This document shows positions 30,485 through 41,187 of a DNA stretch of 64,000 bases, piece by piece. Position 1 is the stretch's first letter. The number at the start of each line of letters is the position of its first letter. Where the stretch lies: assembly GCA_013115125.1 (NCBI GenBank), contig JABANN010000109.1:1-64000 (forward strand). Reading direction: 5' to 3'. The translations under genes and the position numbers were made by a program. The notes beneath the pieces are model-generated. The model saw only the letters and a program-made list of their open reading frames with translations. It did not search any database and was not told where the DNA came from. The stretch is from Perkinsus olseni. Lineage: Eukaryota; Perkinsozoa; Perkinsida.

Positions 30485-32437
30485 ATGCGCGGTCCTTGCA
30501 CGTTGTTGGCGGCCCTGAACGCAGCCGTGACCACCGCCTACGACCCGTGTGACGATCTAGGGCTGCCTCTCGCTCGGGAAGGAGAGTATGTGCGGCCAGC
30601 AGAGTATGCAGCGAGGATTACGAAGTTCTTCGAGACTAATAACTACACCCGCTCAGTGAGGTTCCACTACGCCTGGCTGATTGCACACTAGTGCGTCTAA
30701 GAAGCTCTGCGTTGAGGGACAATGCCGGAGTCAGTCTCCGGTTGTGGCCAACATAGGTGCCGCGATATCTCGACCACGTCCCGGGTCTGGTGTTTGCGAA
30801 CGCTGAAGAGTTCCGTCACAACTGCCCTCAGCTGGTGAGTTTCTCATTTCTCAATATCTCCGACTGTCGCCTCAGTTGCTGTTGTGCTTGCTGCTGGACG
30901 TCGAGCGCTCTCTGGAGGCCACCTACGCCTCGGTCTTCACTGATGGTGCTACGCATCTTCTCAGCACAGCACAGCGTCGATGGGACGAGTGGGCATGCCA
31001 GACTCGGGGCGCAGTCGTCGACCGGTAGATAGGTACGCGCGGTTGCGCTCGAGTGACCCGATCGTCATCAGCCATGCTGAGCGGTTCCCGATGAGTTGGC
31101 TGGGATGGCCGATAGACGAGGGCGAGAGGCGGGCTCGCGTAGGGAATGCTCTCGTGCAGGCCCTCCAGTATTGCGTCCAGGCGTATTATAGCCGGATAAC
31201 GAGCACTCTTGATGACCCGAGGAAGCGAGAGGAGTTCTTCCGTCTCCTCTACAAGATGGGAGATGCGCCCCTCATGGACGAGGTGAACTGAAGCAGCAGC
31301 AGAGGACCGACCCGTCCTCGTCGACTGGCTCCCTGCTGTTAGCTATGGGAAGCAGGCCTTCACGACGTCATGGACGCTCTTGCTTCGATAACGGGCATCG
31401 AGTACTTCCCCTACGGCGGTACGCTCTTGGCTTTAGTCAGGCAGGACCGCGCCGCCCACACGGCTGCCATGAGAACGTGCGCACAGATACGGTGCTCGGA
31501 CTGGGGACCTCTCGGAGGACAAGAAAGATGTTGTGAGTGTTGACATGGGCTATTCATGCCAGTCTCTGAGTAGCTAGAACGCATCGTTCTGGCTTAACCA
31601 AGGGGCTCGGAATGGTGAAATGGTCCCATCAGGTTGAGCGAGACATAGACATTCTCATAGGCGTTAACTCTCCTGCTGATTGGTCCAACAGAGTGGCCTT
31701 CGACCTAGCCACCGCCCTAACCGACGAACGAGGATGGATGGGCTGCTATCAGAAAGCGTCCATTCCCCTCGATGCTATGGTCGCTGGCATACCCTATAGA
31801 AAGGATCTACTGCAGTGTTTGAAGGTGGGGCTCCGGCCAGAAACGACTGAGACGATCTCCTGTCTCAGACACAACATGATGGCCAGCTCCTCTTGGCAGA
31901 CTTTGCTTCCTACATCATCGTCAACAGTTCGACCATGGGGGCTCATAGCTACTTCCAGCGAGGTTGCTCAAACGACGGCAGATGTGCGACTGTGGAGTTC
32001 TTGAGCAACAACGCCAGCGCCTCTAACAACGTCAATCTTGTGTATCCTTTCGGATCGTGTCGGGCCTACAACCGGACAGTTCAGTGCCCAAGGCGGCCCC
32101 TCGACGTAAGACGAACGCGCCCGACTCTATTCATCACGGGCCTCAGTTCACTCGAGCCTTCCACAAGTTGGGACAACATGACTGCCTGGCCATCCCCAGC
32201 TTGTTCAGTCGTGATCAGCGGGACCCAAGGAATGCCGACTTCGGTCTCCGCGGCCTCACGTCCCACGACGTGAGCATCATCCGGCGAATCGCTGAGGATC
32301 TGCAGAGCGGTGGTTATGCGTCTATGCGGGAGGAGCTCGAGTCCGCCCGATGCGTAGAAGTTCAGAAAGCACTGAAGCCTAACATTACATGTATTGGTTG
32401 TGGTGTCAGCTTGCAACAGTATGTCACTACTGCATAG
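30485..32437 (+). CDS. LicD/fukutin-like nucleotidyltransferase-fold protein
   Basis: The C-terminal half has the two hallmarks of the LicD family. The first is ITGIEYFPYGGTLLALVR (~31380-31440, like the usual GTLLGAVR). The second is VERDIDILIG (~31633, like the usual WDDDIDI metal-binding acid cluster), then a Cys-containing core and a tail ending SLQQYVTTA at TAG 32435-32437. LicD members move phosphocholine or other phospho-groups onto glycans, usually in the secretory pathway of eukaryotes. The N-terminal half (from ATG 30485: LLAALNAAVTTAYDPCDDLG, KKLCVEGQC, FEEF-like helices around 31100-31290) is unlike any domain I know. An alternative upstream start would add a hydrophobic stretch (AAVGVALSVAQ). 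It lies 164 bp after the ISWI stop, same strand. The aspartate motif reads RDIDI rather than DDDIDI. Confidence 0.6.
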
Positions 32438-32751
32438 TGCATACCGGTTGAGAGTTGCGTTAAGATTATCGCGGTCATCAGCCGACCAGTGGCCAGCGCG
32501 GAGTGGGCCTTACGCTGAAACCGCCCTAGTTTGACTTCCACTGATGTGCATTGAGCCATCCCATGTTAACGTGTTTCGAGGTCTCTACACAGTTCAGACT
32601 CGCATGAACAAGCCTTGTCCCACTACACTAACACGACAGCTCTTATTCATACGAAATCTTGAAACCTGGGTGGGGTCCAGAAGACCCCCAACTGTGTAGG
32701 AAAATCCCTCAAATCCGTCGTCTCAAACCATAAACCTGCCTTTAACATCGT
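32438..32751. other. Spacer between convergent genes
   Basis: 314 bp between the stops of the LicD-like gene (+) and malate dehydrogenase (minus). It should contain both 3' UTRs. A GGGTGGGGTCCAGAAGACCC stretch near 32670-32690 contains a small inverted repeat (GGGTC.GA.GACCC). No gene seen. Confidence 0.4.
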
Positions 32752-33705
32752 CTACTTGCTGGCGAAGTCAACGCCTCTCTTAATATCTCCCTTGAGCTTG
32801 TCACACACCTCCTTGATCCTCTTCGTCTCATGCTCGTTGAGATTCTTGATCTCGTGAACTTTCTGCAAACCCTCTGGGCCGAAGTCGCACTTGTAGGCGA
32901 AGAAAGACACATCCCCGTAAGGCACATTAACGAAGGCGCAGGCGGTGGTGGTACTGCCTCTCAGTCCGCGAATAGCGACATCAGCGAACTTTGCAGCCGC
33001 TAGGGCCATGGCGAGGGTGGCAGATCCAGCACCAGCCTTGGCGTTAACAACATCGGTACCGGCGTTCTGAACGTGGTCGTCCAAAGCAAGAACAGTGTCG
33101 TGATCGATCTTAATCTCGGGAATGCAATGCGAGAAAACGGGCATGATGGTTACACCGGCATGCCCACCGATAACCGGGACGTCCACTTTGCTCACATCCA
33201 AGCCGAACTTCTCCGCGACGAACGTGTTGGCCCGGGTAACATCCAGGAGAGATACTCCGATGACCTTGCGATGATCGTAAACACCGGCCTTCTTGTACAC
33301 CTCCGCGGCGATGGGGACCGTCGAGTTCACGGGGTTAGTCACGATAAGCAGCATAGCCTTGGGAGCGTACTGGGCACTGGCCTTAGCGAGGTCCCTTACA
33401 ATCCCCGCGTTAATGTTGAAGAGGTCGTCCCTGGTCATACCGGGCTTGCGGGGAACCCCAGCAGTGATGATGACTACGTCAGAGCCAGTGAGAGCCGCCT
33501 CGATCTCCTCCAAACCAGCATACCCCTTCACTTGAGCAGGAGTGTTGATGTGGCTCACATCCGCAGCAACACCGGCAGCTGGGGTACGAGCTTGAGGGAT
33601 ATCGTAGAGAGCCAACTCTGTTATCATTGGGTTCATCTTCAACAGCAGAGCCAGCGGCTGGCCAATACCGCCAGAAGCACCGAGCAGGGCAACCTTAGTC
33701 GACAT
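32752..33705 (-). CDS. MDH: Malate dehydrogenase (mitochondrial/glyoxysomal type)
   Basis: An intronless 317-residue enzyme, full length for the family. It interconverts malate and oxaloacetate with NAD. Visible features: N-terminal Rossmann loop [19 protein letters not shown], the active-site loop [15 protein letters not shown] (substrate-binding Arg residues), NIN and [10 protein letters not shown], the catalytic [12 protein letters not shown] (His of the His-Asp pair), and [16 protein letters not shown]. Homology is to the mitochondrial/peroxisomal class, yet the start MSTKVALLG leaves no room for a transit peptide, and the C-terminus FASK is not a peroxisomal signal. So a cytosolic copy is most likely. 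The lack of introns contrasts with its intron-dense neighbours. Confidence 0.95.
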   Translation of the reverse strand: MSTKVALLGASGGIGQPLALLLKMNPMITELALYDIPQARTPAAGVAADVSHINTPAQVKGYAGLEEIEAALTGSDVVIITAGVPRKPGMTRDDLFNINAGIVRDLAKASAQYAPKAMLLIVTNPVNSTVPIAAEVYKKAGVYDHRKVIGVSLLDVTRANTFVAEKFGLDVSKVDVPVIGGHAGVTIMPVFSHCIPEIKIDHDTVLALDDHVQNAGTDVVNAKAGAGSATLAMALAAAKFADVAIRGLRGSTTTACAFVNVPYGDVSFFAYKCDFGPEGLQKVHEIKNLNEHETKRIKEVCDKLKGDIKRGVDFASK

Positions 33706-34245
33706 TTATGAAAATGGGGAACCTTAGACGGGATGAAAGTCGGCACTTGCGAGTTAAAGTTTATCCGAAGCGATGAGCACTCGCCAAGGAGCTCTGCTTG
33801 TGCATGCGTGCATGCGGATCGGCGTGCACCGCTGACAAACCTCCGCCCCGTGCGTTCTTCTGCTGTGGCGGAGCATATGCAAGCGTAAAGTGGAAGACCT
33901 TTACTAATCGCCTGCGTGTCTCGTTCCCACCGTTTGATTTCCCATCGGAGATCGATTAACCACACTCTCGAGTCTGATTGCACTTAAAAAGTTTGTCCAC
34001 GCGTGCAAAAGTGCGGCCGCAACTGCACGTGTCATGGTCTGCAAGCACAGGCGGGTCCGCTTGTGAGACAGAAGGTCCTCAGATGGCCCGGCTGTCAGGT
34101 AGAGGGTGGCTTTCTATCGACCATGATGCTGGCAAGAGTTTCGGGAGGCGTGGTGGAGACGAGCACTTCCCGGGTCTCCTCTGATAAGTATCCGGCAACT
34201 CAACCGTCTCGCTTCTCTTTAGAAAGTATATTAACGTAAGGCGGA
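33706..34245. promoter_or_regulatory. Upstream region of malate dehydrogenase
   Basis: 540 bp between the MDH start and the CPSF30 stop, both genes on the minus strand. It must hold the MDH promoter and the CPSF30 3' UTR. A short plus-strand frame at 34003-34239 has no recognisable motif. Confidence 0.3.
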
Positions 34246-36644
34246 CTATTCATCTCTCCGTGGTCGCTTTCTTTCCCGACTGCGTTCTCTGTGATCTCGA
34301 TCAGAGGGTCTCCGATCTCTGTCTCTCCTCTCCCTCTCCCGATGGTCTCGGCCGTGACCTCGATCACGGTCACCTTCGCGATCTGAAAAAAAGTATCACG
34401 ACTTGGCGAGGGGCCGTTGTGAAAGATCTTCATTCGCGTCCAACGCGCCGTAGGCTATCAAGGGAAGTGCCTCACCTCTGCCAGAGCGGGATGAGTGCCT
34501 GTCGGAATCACGTTCCTCTTCCTTCATAGGAGCTCCCCATCCGCGACTCAGGTTCCCTCCTAAGACAAGGCTGCGTACCATACTAGAAGCAGCCTGACAT
34601 CCTTACGTGAAGAGGACTCCCGCCAGCTTCGAGCGTCTCCCCAACTACTTCGCCCGTGCTCAGATCGGGAACTGTGAGACTCCCTGTCGCCTGAAGCAAT
34701 CGGGAATGAGGAGACCGTGGCGAATGAGGGGCCGCCTACGAGACAGCGATCGCCTCCGGTGACTGCGATCTGCCCTGTTCCAACTCCAATCGCTCCTTTT
34801 TCTGAGAGCGGAAAGTACGCCGCCCTTGACTGCAGTGAGGTCCCTCACCTCTCGTCACCACCTTTACTCTGCGGGGCTGCCCAACTCGCGCCTGATGACC
34901 TGAACGAAAGAGAGACTGTACGAACACAAGGCTGCTGTCTCTGCACCTATTGGCAGGAGCTTGATGCCTCAAAGCCGCCCAGCCGCTCGGACACTTCTGT
35001 GCCTCGTCGCCCTACACCCAAGGAAAGAGTGATGACGGAAGGGTGCTTGATGACGTGGCCTACGTGACGGCCCCTCACAGGGGCTCCCCAACCTGAGCCT
35101 GCCTCTGCGGCCTCAGGCTTGACACTCCATGCACTTGCGGCGCCTTGACCCGCCCAAGCTGACGGAGGGAAAGTATTCGTTTTCTCGACATATTTTCACC
35201 CTACCTGATTCCTGCTTCTCGGGAGCGCCCCATGCGCCTGATACAAAGTGGATAACAGTACCACCCCTGACGAGTGTCCTCAATCTCACCTCTAGACTGA
35301 TCCCCCGAGGGGGCCCACCACGACGGCTGGCCTGGTGGCGGAGGCGGAGGGGGAGGCGACGGTGCCCTCATAGCCGGCGGTGGAGGAGGCGGAGGTGCGC
35401 CTCCAGGCAGTCTGGATGGATACCACGCATGGAACCCCCTGGGGTTGCATTCAATCTCCACTACCTATTGTCCACTCGGCTGCCTGGCGGGGGTGGAGGC
35501 GGAGGTGGCGGCGGTGGGGGCGGTTGTTGCTGACGGTTCGGCTTCAGCTCTTGGATCGACGTCCGCAGTAAATCCTCAGGCATTCTGGGGACGTACTCAA
35601 AGACGTTGGGTACACACTCGCGAAGGTACCAATCCGGCACCAGATCAGGCAGCATCTGCCGACCGTGTCTGAGAGAACGAGGCTGTCTCCGGCAAAGGAA
35701 CCCCGCCGGCGCGGTCGGATGTGCAGGGCATCCGACCTCACCAATTGAGACGCGTTGTGTCGGGTGTGGTACTAAGAGTATCGTATTCAAGGCTCATGTG
35801 AGGTCACCTACTTTTCATGTCGCAGCCGGCACATGTTTCCGAGTCGACAGAACCCGTACTTATACCTGCCGGAGGGTTGTGGATGCCCGGAACTTGCCAG
35901 ACATAGAAGATGGATCTCACTTTTGGCACTCCACTGTCTCGATATCGTGACGCAGCTCGCAGTCCTTCTCGGTGCATCGACCGTGCTTCACCCAGGCGAC
36001 GCATTCGGGCATCCGATTGACGTCGTATCTCAGGTTGACCAACGCACTCGACGAAAACCCGAGTGCTGGAGCGTCTTACTGGTGTAGAAAATCACACTTG
36101 TCGCCTTTCATGCACAGCGTCTTCAGCCAATGCTTGCACACGCTGAAATACTTCCCCCTCGTTCCCGGCCTTGACTCCAGCGACCCTAAGAATCACACAA
36201 CAACGTCCCCAGGGAGCGGTCAGAAGGGACGTCCCCCCGGCTCACCTAAGCTGCCGACTTCCTTCAGCATCGCTTCGCTCTTGACCTCGTCAATAGCGCG
36301 AAGATCCTCTTCGAAATCGAACTCGAGGGCGTCTGCACGAGGACTCCCGGGATGCTACTGATACCGCCATCAGTACCTTCGTCCGTCGCATCGGTCTCGG
36401 CCTCTTCCCATGACCCCTCATCCGTAATTGGAGACGGAGCGGGTAGGTACGTGACACTCCTATTGGCCGTAGGGGGAGGCGTCACCGGTGGAGGTGGTTG
36501 AAATTGCGTCCGAGGCTGCCGGTTGGAATCAAGCTAGGCCCTAGCACCCTCTACTACCTGCATCATCTTCCCTGGCGGCAGAGGAGGCGGGGGTGGCTGA
36601 TTTGGGGTGGCCGGCAAGGCCGACGGTGGCAGGAACGACGCCAT
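34246..36644 (-). CDS. CPSF4: CPSF30-like CCCH zinc-finger protein with RD/RE tail
   Basis: CPSF30 binds the AAUAAA signal region within the cleavage/polyadenylation factor. From ATG 36644 (MASFLPPSALPATPNQ) comes a Pro-rich and acidic N-terminus, then three CCCH fingers in consecutive exons: CKHWLKTLCMKGDKCDFLH (~36150), CVAWVKHGRCTEKDCELRH (~35980), CQKYKYGFCRLGNMCRLRH (~35900-35830). The run FLHQYDVNRMPEC matches the inter-finger linker of the plant three-finger form. Then QMLPDLVPDWYLREC, two polyproline blocks (~35520-35300), and an Arg/Asp/Glu repeat tail (REGDRDRGHGRD, HRERSRERKRPRRDE) up to TAG 34246-34248. Introns of 42-57 nt were read; the one between the polyproline blocks is 53 nt. 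An RD/RE-rich tail is typical of splicing and 3'-end factors, but I cannot recall it on CPSF30. The path through ~35100-34500 is the least certain. Confidence 0.8.
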
Positions 36645-36761
36645 GTTGGAGCTCCAAGTCCTAACGAACTGTCAACCAAAAAGAATGTCTAGGTACTGCA
36701 AAACAAGGCCAAGTCCAGCCAATAGGAAACGTAATAATGCAGAATGGACGTAGAATGGTGA

Positions 36762-37529
36762 TCATCTCCGCGGTGGCATGGGCACTGGTCGCCAGTCCCA
36801 GTAGTCACGCTCACTGAGTGCAACGTGCTCAGGATCATACCTGATGACACGCACCTGGTAGGCCACAGCCAGCTGGTCAGCGACTACCTTTCAGGGGGAA
36901 GTGTGGTACTGCGCTGTATCTCTTCCGTGATACCAAATTTTTCGAACATCTGACGCAGAACCTCACAACCTGACCTCCCCAAAGCTGCTACCTCGTCGGT
37001 CCACTTGGGGTTGTGGAACTTCCTATTAGCCATTAAAAACGTATGGACATACCTCCCAGCCTTGGCCTGTCGCTTTAGATTCGCAATGTTTCTCCGCGCT
37101 AACAGAGCAAAATCCGACGGCCGAGCCCCAGCCAGAAAAACCCACGGTAGTACCTTCCGCCGAGCATCGTCCCTTTGCGTTCATCCTAGCTTGCTCGAAA
37201 TACCTAGAACGACCTCTGCGGCTCCAGATGAGGGCGAGAGCAGTACGTGTGAGCATCGGGGGCGTCCCGGACCCGTTCCACCTCCTCCGGCGTGGAAGGC
37301 TCGCTAGATGGTGACCCCAGTGAAACCGACAACGACTGAGAGTCACAACGTCATTACTATCAATACGCGTTCTCTCTCTTACTTCAGCAACCGCGCTCCC
37401 ATTGGACCCTCTGACTGCAGCCGCATAGCGACCCGCGGAAAGTGCCGACGCCGGTGTCTCATCGCCGGGCTTCGGCTCGGTTGATCCATCCTGAAATCCA
37501 CTCAATAAGTGCAAGCAGCGACCAGCCAT
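36762..37529 (-). CDS. Small conserved-looking protein, possibly mitochondrial
   Basis: Exons from ATG 37529 (MAGRCLHLLSGFQDG, Arg-containing and amphipathic, could be a transit peptide) run through SPSSEPSTPEEVERVRDAPD to a basic helix RRNIANLKRQAKAGRKFHNP (~37080-37010). Then come EVAALGRSGCEVLRQMFEKF and a last exon ending DYWDWRPVPMPPRR at TGA 36762-36764. The final intron is 47 nt (starts GTAGTCGCTG). I do not recognise the family; the size (~150-170 residues) and basic middle recall small organellar ribosomal proteins, which is a guess. It is head-to-tail upstream of CPSF30, 117 bp apart. Confidence 0.5.
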
Positions 37530-38331
37530 AAGGTCATTACATTGACGGCAGGTCGGATATCATCAATCGTGGTATCGCCATGCCGTTCGCACCCATCGAT
37601 TCGCCCTCGGTTATCGTCAACGCTCACGGCCTCCTCAGGGGCGCTAGACGAAGGGGGACCCCGACTGGGCACTGGTGACGCTACTCTGACAAGTTACCGT
37701 CCGAGTACACTTGACCGAAGGCGCAGGTGGACAAATTCAACGACTATCAACCTATACCGAGTAACATCATTAACAATGAAGTCTTAGCGACGTCCGCTAC
37801 GTACGACTAGTCCCAGCTCCCCCAGAGTGAACCCCTATTCTTCCGCTCTCGGATTCCCAGAGACGCTGATTTCTCGTGAGTTATGGCAGTAATCGTTTGA
37901 CTGAGGACCCCTCCTTCCCTACTACTGTGTCTCTTTGATTGCTGTATCCTCAGCAGGGCGGAGATCCTCATCGCTATCGGAGTCGCTGGACGATAGCGAG
38001 CTGCTACTCGAGTAGCCGCCTAGAATCATGATACTGCGAAGGCGAAAAGCTGGAACTTAGTGGGTCGCTGAAATGCTCATCCGGGGATCCTTGCAACGCC
38101 GAGATTTCTCTGACAGCATTCCAACTCACAACAAAACGCAGGTGATCTCTTCAAATGTGATAGTATGAAAATTTGAGTTGAAATCGGTACTGGTTGCTGA
38201 CAAACTACCGGGCTAATCAGAAACCATACAGGTAGCGACCATTGACGGGAAGCACGTGGCAATCCAGCGGCCTCCACCGTTCCCCAAGAATAATTCTACG
38301 GCGACCAGGACCAGCGTCATCACCGGCCAAT
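37530..38331. other. Gene-free stretch
   Basis: About 800 bp with no supportable exon. It contains the region upstream of the small organellar-like protein and the 3' flank of the TLC-domain gene. Confidence 0.35.
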
Positions 38332-39093
38332 CTACGTACGTTCAGGCTCGGCAGCCTTCCTGCTTCTAATATATACTTTTGGGGCAGCGGAAAAGGACTC
38401 CTGGGAACCCGCGAGCCCAAAATCCTCAGGCTTCTCATCCTCGCCTCTAACAAAAGTTTTCACCACCTTTAAGATACGACCAGCCCACACTGCGGAGATT
38501 CCCAGAATTACCAGGCAGCTCACTTTGACCTCTATCGGAGTCGTCGGACTGCCGCAGAGCCACGTCGCCAAGTACGGCGCAACAATCATGCGACCGACCA
38601 GAAACAAAGCGGCGAACATCGCCTGTGACGCCAACGCAAAGAGGGAGCCCTCTGGGGCTATGCCTGTTTGGAAAAGATAGAGCCAAGGCGTTGAGAGCTC
38701 TGCAACGAAGAGGAAGCAAGCCAGCTGGTAGCCGGCGTAACCAGAGTACAGGGCTGCGAGTTGGCCCCATACTACTGTAATGTGATGGAAGGAACCCACG
38801 AAGTCGTGCAGCACCATTAGGCATAGAATGGCGTCCAGGACAAAGTAGGCCAGCGAGAAGGCCAACATGTTGGCCTGTGATTGCGTGGAGGGTTCGACAA
38901 AGTCCCAGTCGTCTCTTGCCAGGATCATACCACACCAAACGGAAATTATGAGAGAGTGTGCGACAGACAAGCACACTGATGCTTGGAAGGACGTTAGTTT
39001 GATACCCTTCTCTGCCAGCAAATATATCGAGGTGAAAAAGCCGAAGGATACAAGGGTGGTCTGTAGATGCCAGCTGGGCGAGGGATTGAACAT
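38332..39093 (-). CDS. TLC-domain (TLCD4/TMEM56-like) membrane protein, copy 1
   Basis: Intronless, 253 residues, about six to seven hydrophobic segments spread over the protein (e.g. LVSFGFFTSIYLLA, FSLAYFVLDAILCLMVLH, FLFVAELSTPWLYLF). It carries the TLC-fold landmark of a membrane His pair (SFHHITVVWGQ) followed by AELS-P-LY-F-TG-AP. TLC proteins act in sphingolipid or membrane-lipid metabolism at the ER or plasma membrane; the non-ceramide-synthase TLCD group is the closest match in length. It is paralogous to 47292-48074, with the order FFVAELS(T/S)P-LY-F(Q/E)TG(I/L)AP-GSL shared. The C-terminus is hydrophilic (EDEKPEDFGLAG, RSRKAAEPERT). A GTGAGT...CCCCGCAG pair upstream suggests a 5' UTR intron. 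Confidence 0.75.
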   Translation of the reverse strand: MFNPSPSWHLQTTLVSFGFFTSIYLLAEKGIKLTSFQASVCLSVAHSLIISVWCGMILARDDWDFVEPSTQSQANMLAFSLAYFVLDAILCLMVLHDFVGSFHHITVVWGQLAALYSGYAGYQLACFLFVAELSTPWLYLFQTGIAPEGSLFALASQAMFAALFLVGRMIVAPYLATWLCGSPTTPIEVKVSCLVILGISAVWAGRILKVVKTFVRGEDEKPEDFGLAGSQESFSAAPKVYIRSRKAAEPERT

Positions 39094-39181
39094 ATTTTAA
39101 AAATAACCTGCGGGGAAGAGTGTACTCACTATTGAATTCTATACGCTTTCTGTAGGCTCTATTTTGATGTAACAAGAAAGT

Positions 39182-39265
39182 GACGGGCCCAGGGATCGAA
39201 CCGGGGTGTCTCACCCCAGCGAGAGATAAGCGCGCTCGCCCAGTGTGAGCGAAGCGCTGATGATG
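39182..39265 (-). repeat. Degenerate class II tRNA-like (SINE-like) element
   Basis: On the minus strand: an A-box-like TCGCTCACACTGG with a D-arm pairing (GCTC-9 nt-GAGC), a variable-arm hairpin GGGTG-AGA-CACCC, a perfect B box (GGTTCGATCCC, 39191-39201), T stem CCCGG/CCTGG, then GCCCGTC and A as acceptor 3' strand and discriminator. The 5' acceptor strand does not pair and the anticodon stem is broken, so this is not a working tRNA. Pol III A and B boxes with such decay fit a tRNA-derived SINE or tRNA pseudogene. It lies ~90 bp upstream of the TLC gene start. Confidence 0.65.
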
Positions 39266-39281
39266 ATTAGTATATACACCC

Positions 39282-39472
39282 CTCCACAAATTCTTAGCAT
39301 ATCCGGTTTTTCGACTCGTGCAGTGTCACCTGGACGAGTACGGAACTGCAACTCAAGGAGGTTTATTCTTATGCTTCCCAGGATATAACTTCCAAGTTTC
39401 AGAGCCTAACTCTTCATAGTTACTGAGAACTCGAAAAGTCGTAAAAAATTTTCTCCACAAATTCTTAGCATA
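39282..39472. repeat. 20-bp direct repeats flanking 150 bp
   Basis: CTCCACAAATTCTTAGCATA occurs exactly at 39282-39301 and 39453-39472. The 151 bp between are AT-rich without coding signal. It could be a short terminal direct repeat or a slipped duplication next to the tRNA-like element; the type is undecided. Confidence 0.7.
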
Positions 39473-40078
39473 CACGGCTTAAAATTGCGCCTCAAAATAC
39501 CAACTTTTACTCGGGAACTACTTTTACAACTTTGCATCTGATCTAATGCGGTACACCAGTGGAGAGAGCGTCTTTCAAAAAGCTATCCTTCTATGTTTCA
39601 TCTCAATATTCGAAGGCAGAAGCCTGCTAGTGGGTCGTGAGGTCTGAGCACTCCCTAAATGGCGCGTTTCACACCTTATTTCGGCGCGATTTAGTGAGTA
39701 TCGGCTATCCTGGTGAGTTTTGGCTGGATGGCTGGTGGTAGAGACCGGAGAAGGCCAACTTGGCGCCCTCTGAATGGGAACAGAAAAGAATGGGCAGATT
39801 TTTTCCGCGGATTCCTGACTTTGTTGGCGAAGTGGAATCATTGTCTGAAATCCATGCCCCCGCCGGGATTCGCCGTTAGAGCTGGGGTCGGCAGATTTGG
39901 ACATTTTGGCGTTTTCGTGATGAACGTAGGTTCTGCCAAGTTGGCAAAAGTGGCAGATTACGCCACGGTGTAACTTGCACCACCGTGGAGCCTGCTTCCC
40001 ATTCATTCCACGGAGCACTGGCGGATGACAGACCAATGCATGTTCATTCCATAGGACAAAACGAGGACCATAGCGGAG

Positions 40079-40154
40079 TTAGTCTAGGCCGCCTAGACTA
40101 ACACGCCTAGACTAGGCGTGTTCGCGTACTCCCCAGGGTCTGGACAGTGTCCAG
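40079..40154. repeat. Array of three perfect hairpins
   Basis: TTAGTCTAGGC-C-GCCTAGACTAA (40079-40101, 11-bp arms), AACACGCCTAG-A-CTAGGCGTGTT (40100-40122, 11-bp arms) and CTGGACA-G-TGTCCAG (40140-40154, 7-bp arms). Each has a 1-nt loop. The first two overlap by two bases. Confidence 0.85.
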
Positions 40155-41155
40155 GGCAGACATACAGTAGTCCGTCTGGCAGAACCTTCATTTATACCAT
40201 GTTTCCTACACATCGTCTGTGCTACTAGGCTCCTCTGTGATCTTCTCAAGTTGAGACGTTGAGGGCTTTCAGACAATAGTGTCCCATTTAAGTCAACACG
40301 CTTCAGCCCTCTCGCCGAGGGCTTCAGAAGCCTATGAATTGGGTGTATTATGCATTCAACGAAGCTTTGTCAATGCGTTTATTGAATATTACTCAACTGC
40401 CTTGCTTCAAGATCCCATGATTTTGCTTGTTAAAGCCGGCCTATGTCAGCGCAAAGCCCACACTAACAGCAGTTAAAAAAGTATAGTAACTACTGATGAT
40501 TCGACTCCGAAGGTTTCAGCAGCCGAGATCTCTGCTTTCCCGCTTTGACCTTGCCACGAGGTCCTTCTGATAACTATTCGGTGCCGGTTAAGTCTGCTCA
40601 TAATGCTCTCTGAGAGTAATGCAGGTTCTATGCATTTCTGATAATGACGCGTTCTATCTGCAGGGAGGTGTCTCGTAGACGTGATGCTGAATGGCTGGTA
40701 GAAGCAACGAAAGACCCCCATGTGAGGAATGACATTCACCGCAGCCCTTCGTAGAGTGTGATGGTATGAAGTCTCTGAGTGCTCAGGCACCAAACATACC
40801 ACATGGGCACATGATACCATAATGGGTATCCGTATCCACTTGAGAAACATTCCTCGCACACCAACGCCCAATAGAATACCTTTGAACTTCCGTATGACCG
40901 AAAAACAATAGCACTGAGTTGTCAACGAGATTGAGAATGAGACAACAAATACGACGAACTCGAAGAGCATATCCGTCACGATGACGTGATCACTGATCAG
41001 AGTGCTAGTCTAAGCGATACGCGTGAATCGAACTTACCCAGTCCATCCACACTGTAGAGTCGACAGTCATTGCCATGAAACGCCTACGCGATAGAAAGGT
41101 AATCAGCCGGGCTAGTCCAGTCCGACTTTAGGCCAGTAGTGATCCGGAAAAGGGA

Positions 41156-41187
41156 AGTAGTCTCGGACTACTAATCTGCTAGTAGTC
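41156..41187. repeat. Perfect hairpin plus direct repeat of its arm
   Basis: AGTAGTC-TCG-GACTACT at 41156-41172, followed by another AGTAGTC at 41181-41187. It is the same kind of short perfect hairpin as those at 40.1 kb, about 1 kb away. Confidence 0.6.

Noticed and set aside
35430-35456. A 26-nt ultra-short intron in CPSF30
   Set aside because: A 53-nt intron using the next AG keeps the frame (RLPGGAPPP) and matches the usual intron length here.
39182-39265. A functional tRNA gene
   Set aside because: The T arm, variable arm and 3' acceptor strand look good, but the 5' acceptor strand does not pair and the anticodon stem is broken, so it was recorded as a relic.
38447-39289. 280-codon minus frame overlapping TLC copy 1
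   Set aside because: It is an out-of-phase shadow of the TLC gene extended through the tRNA-like element.
40473-40979. 168-codon minus-strand frame as a gene
   Set aside because: Starts in hydrophobic sequence but has no family resemblance and lies in decayed repeat-rich DNA.
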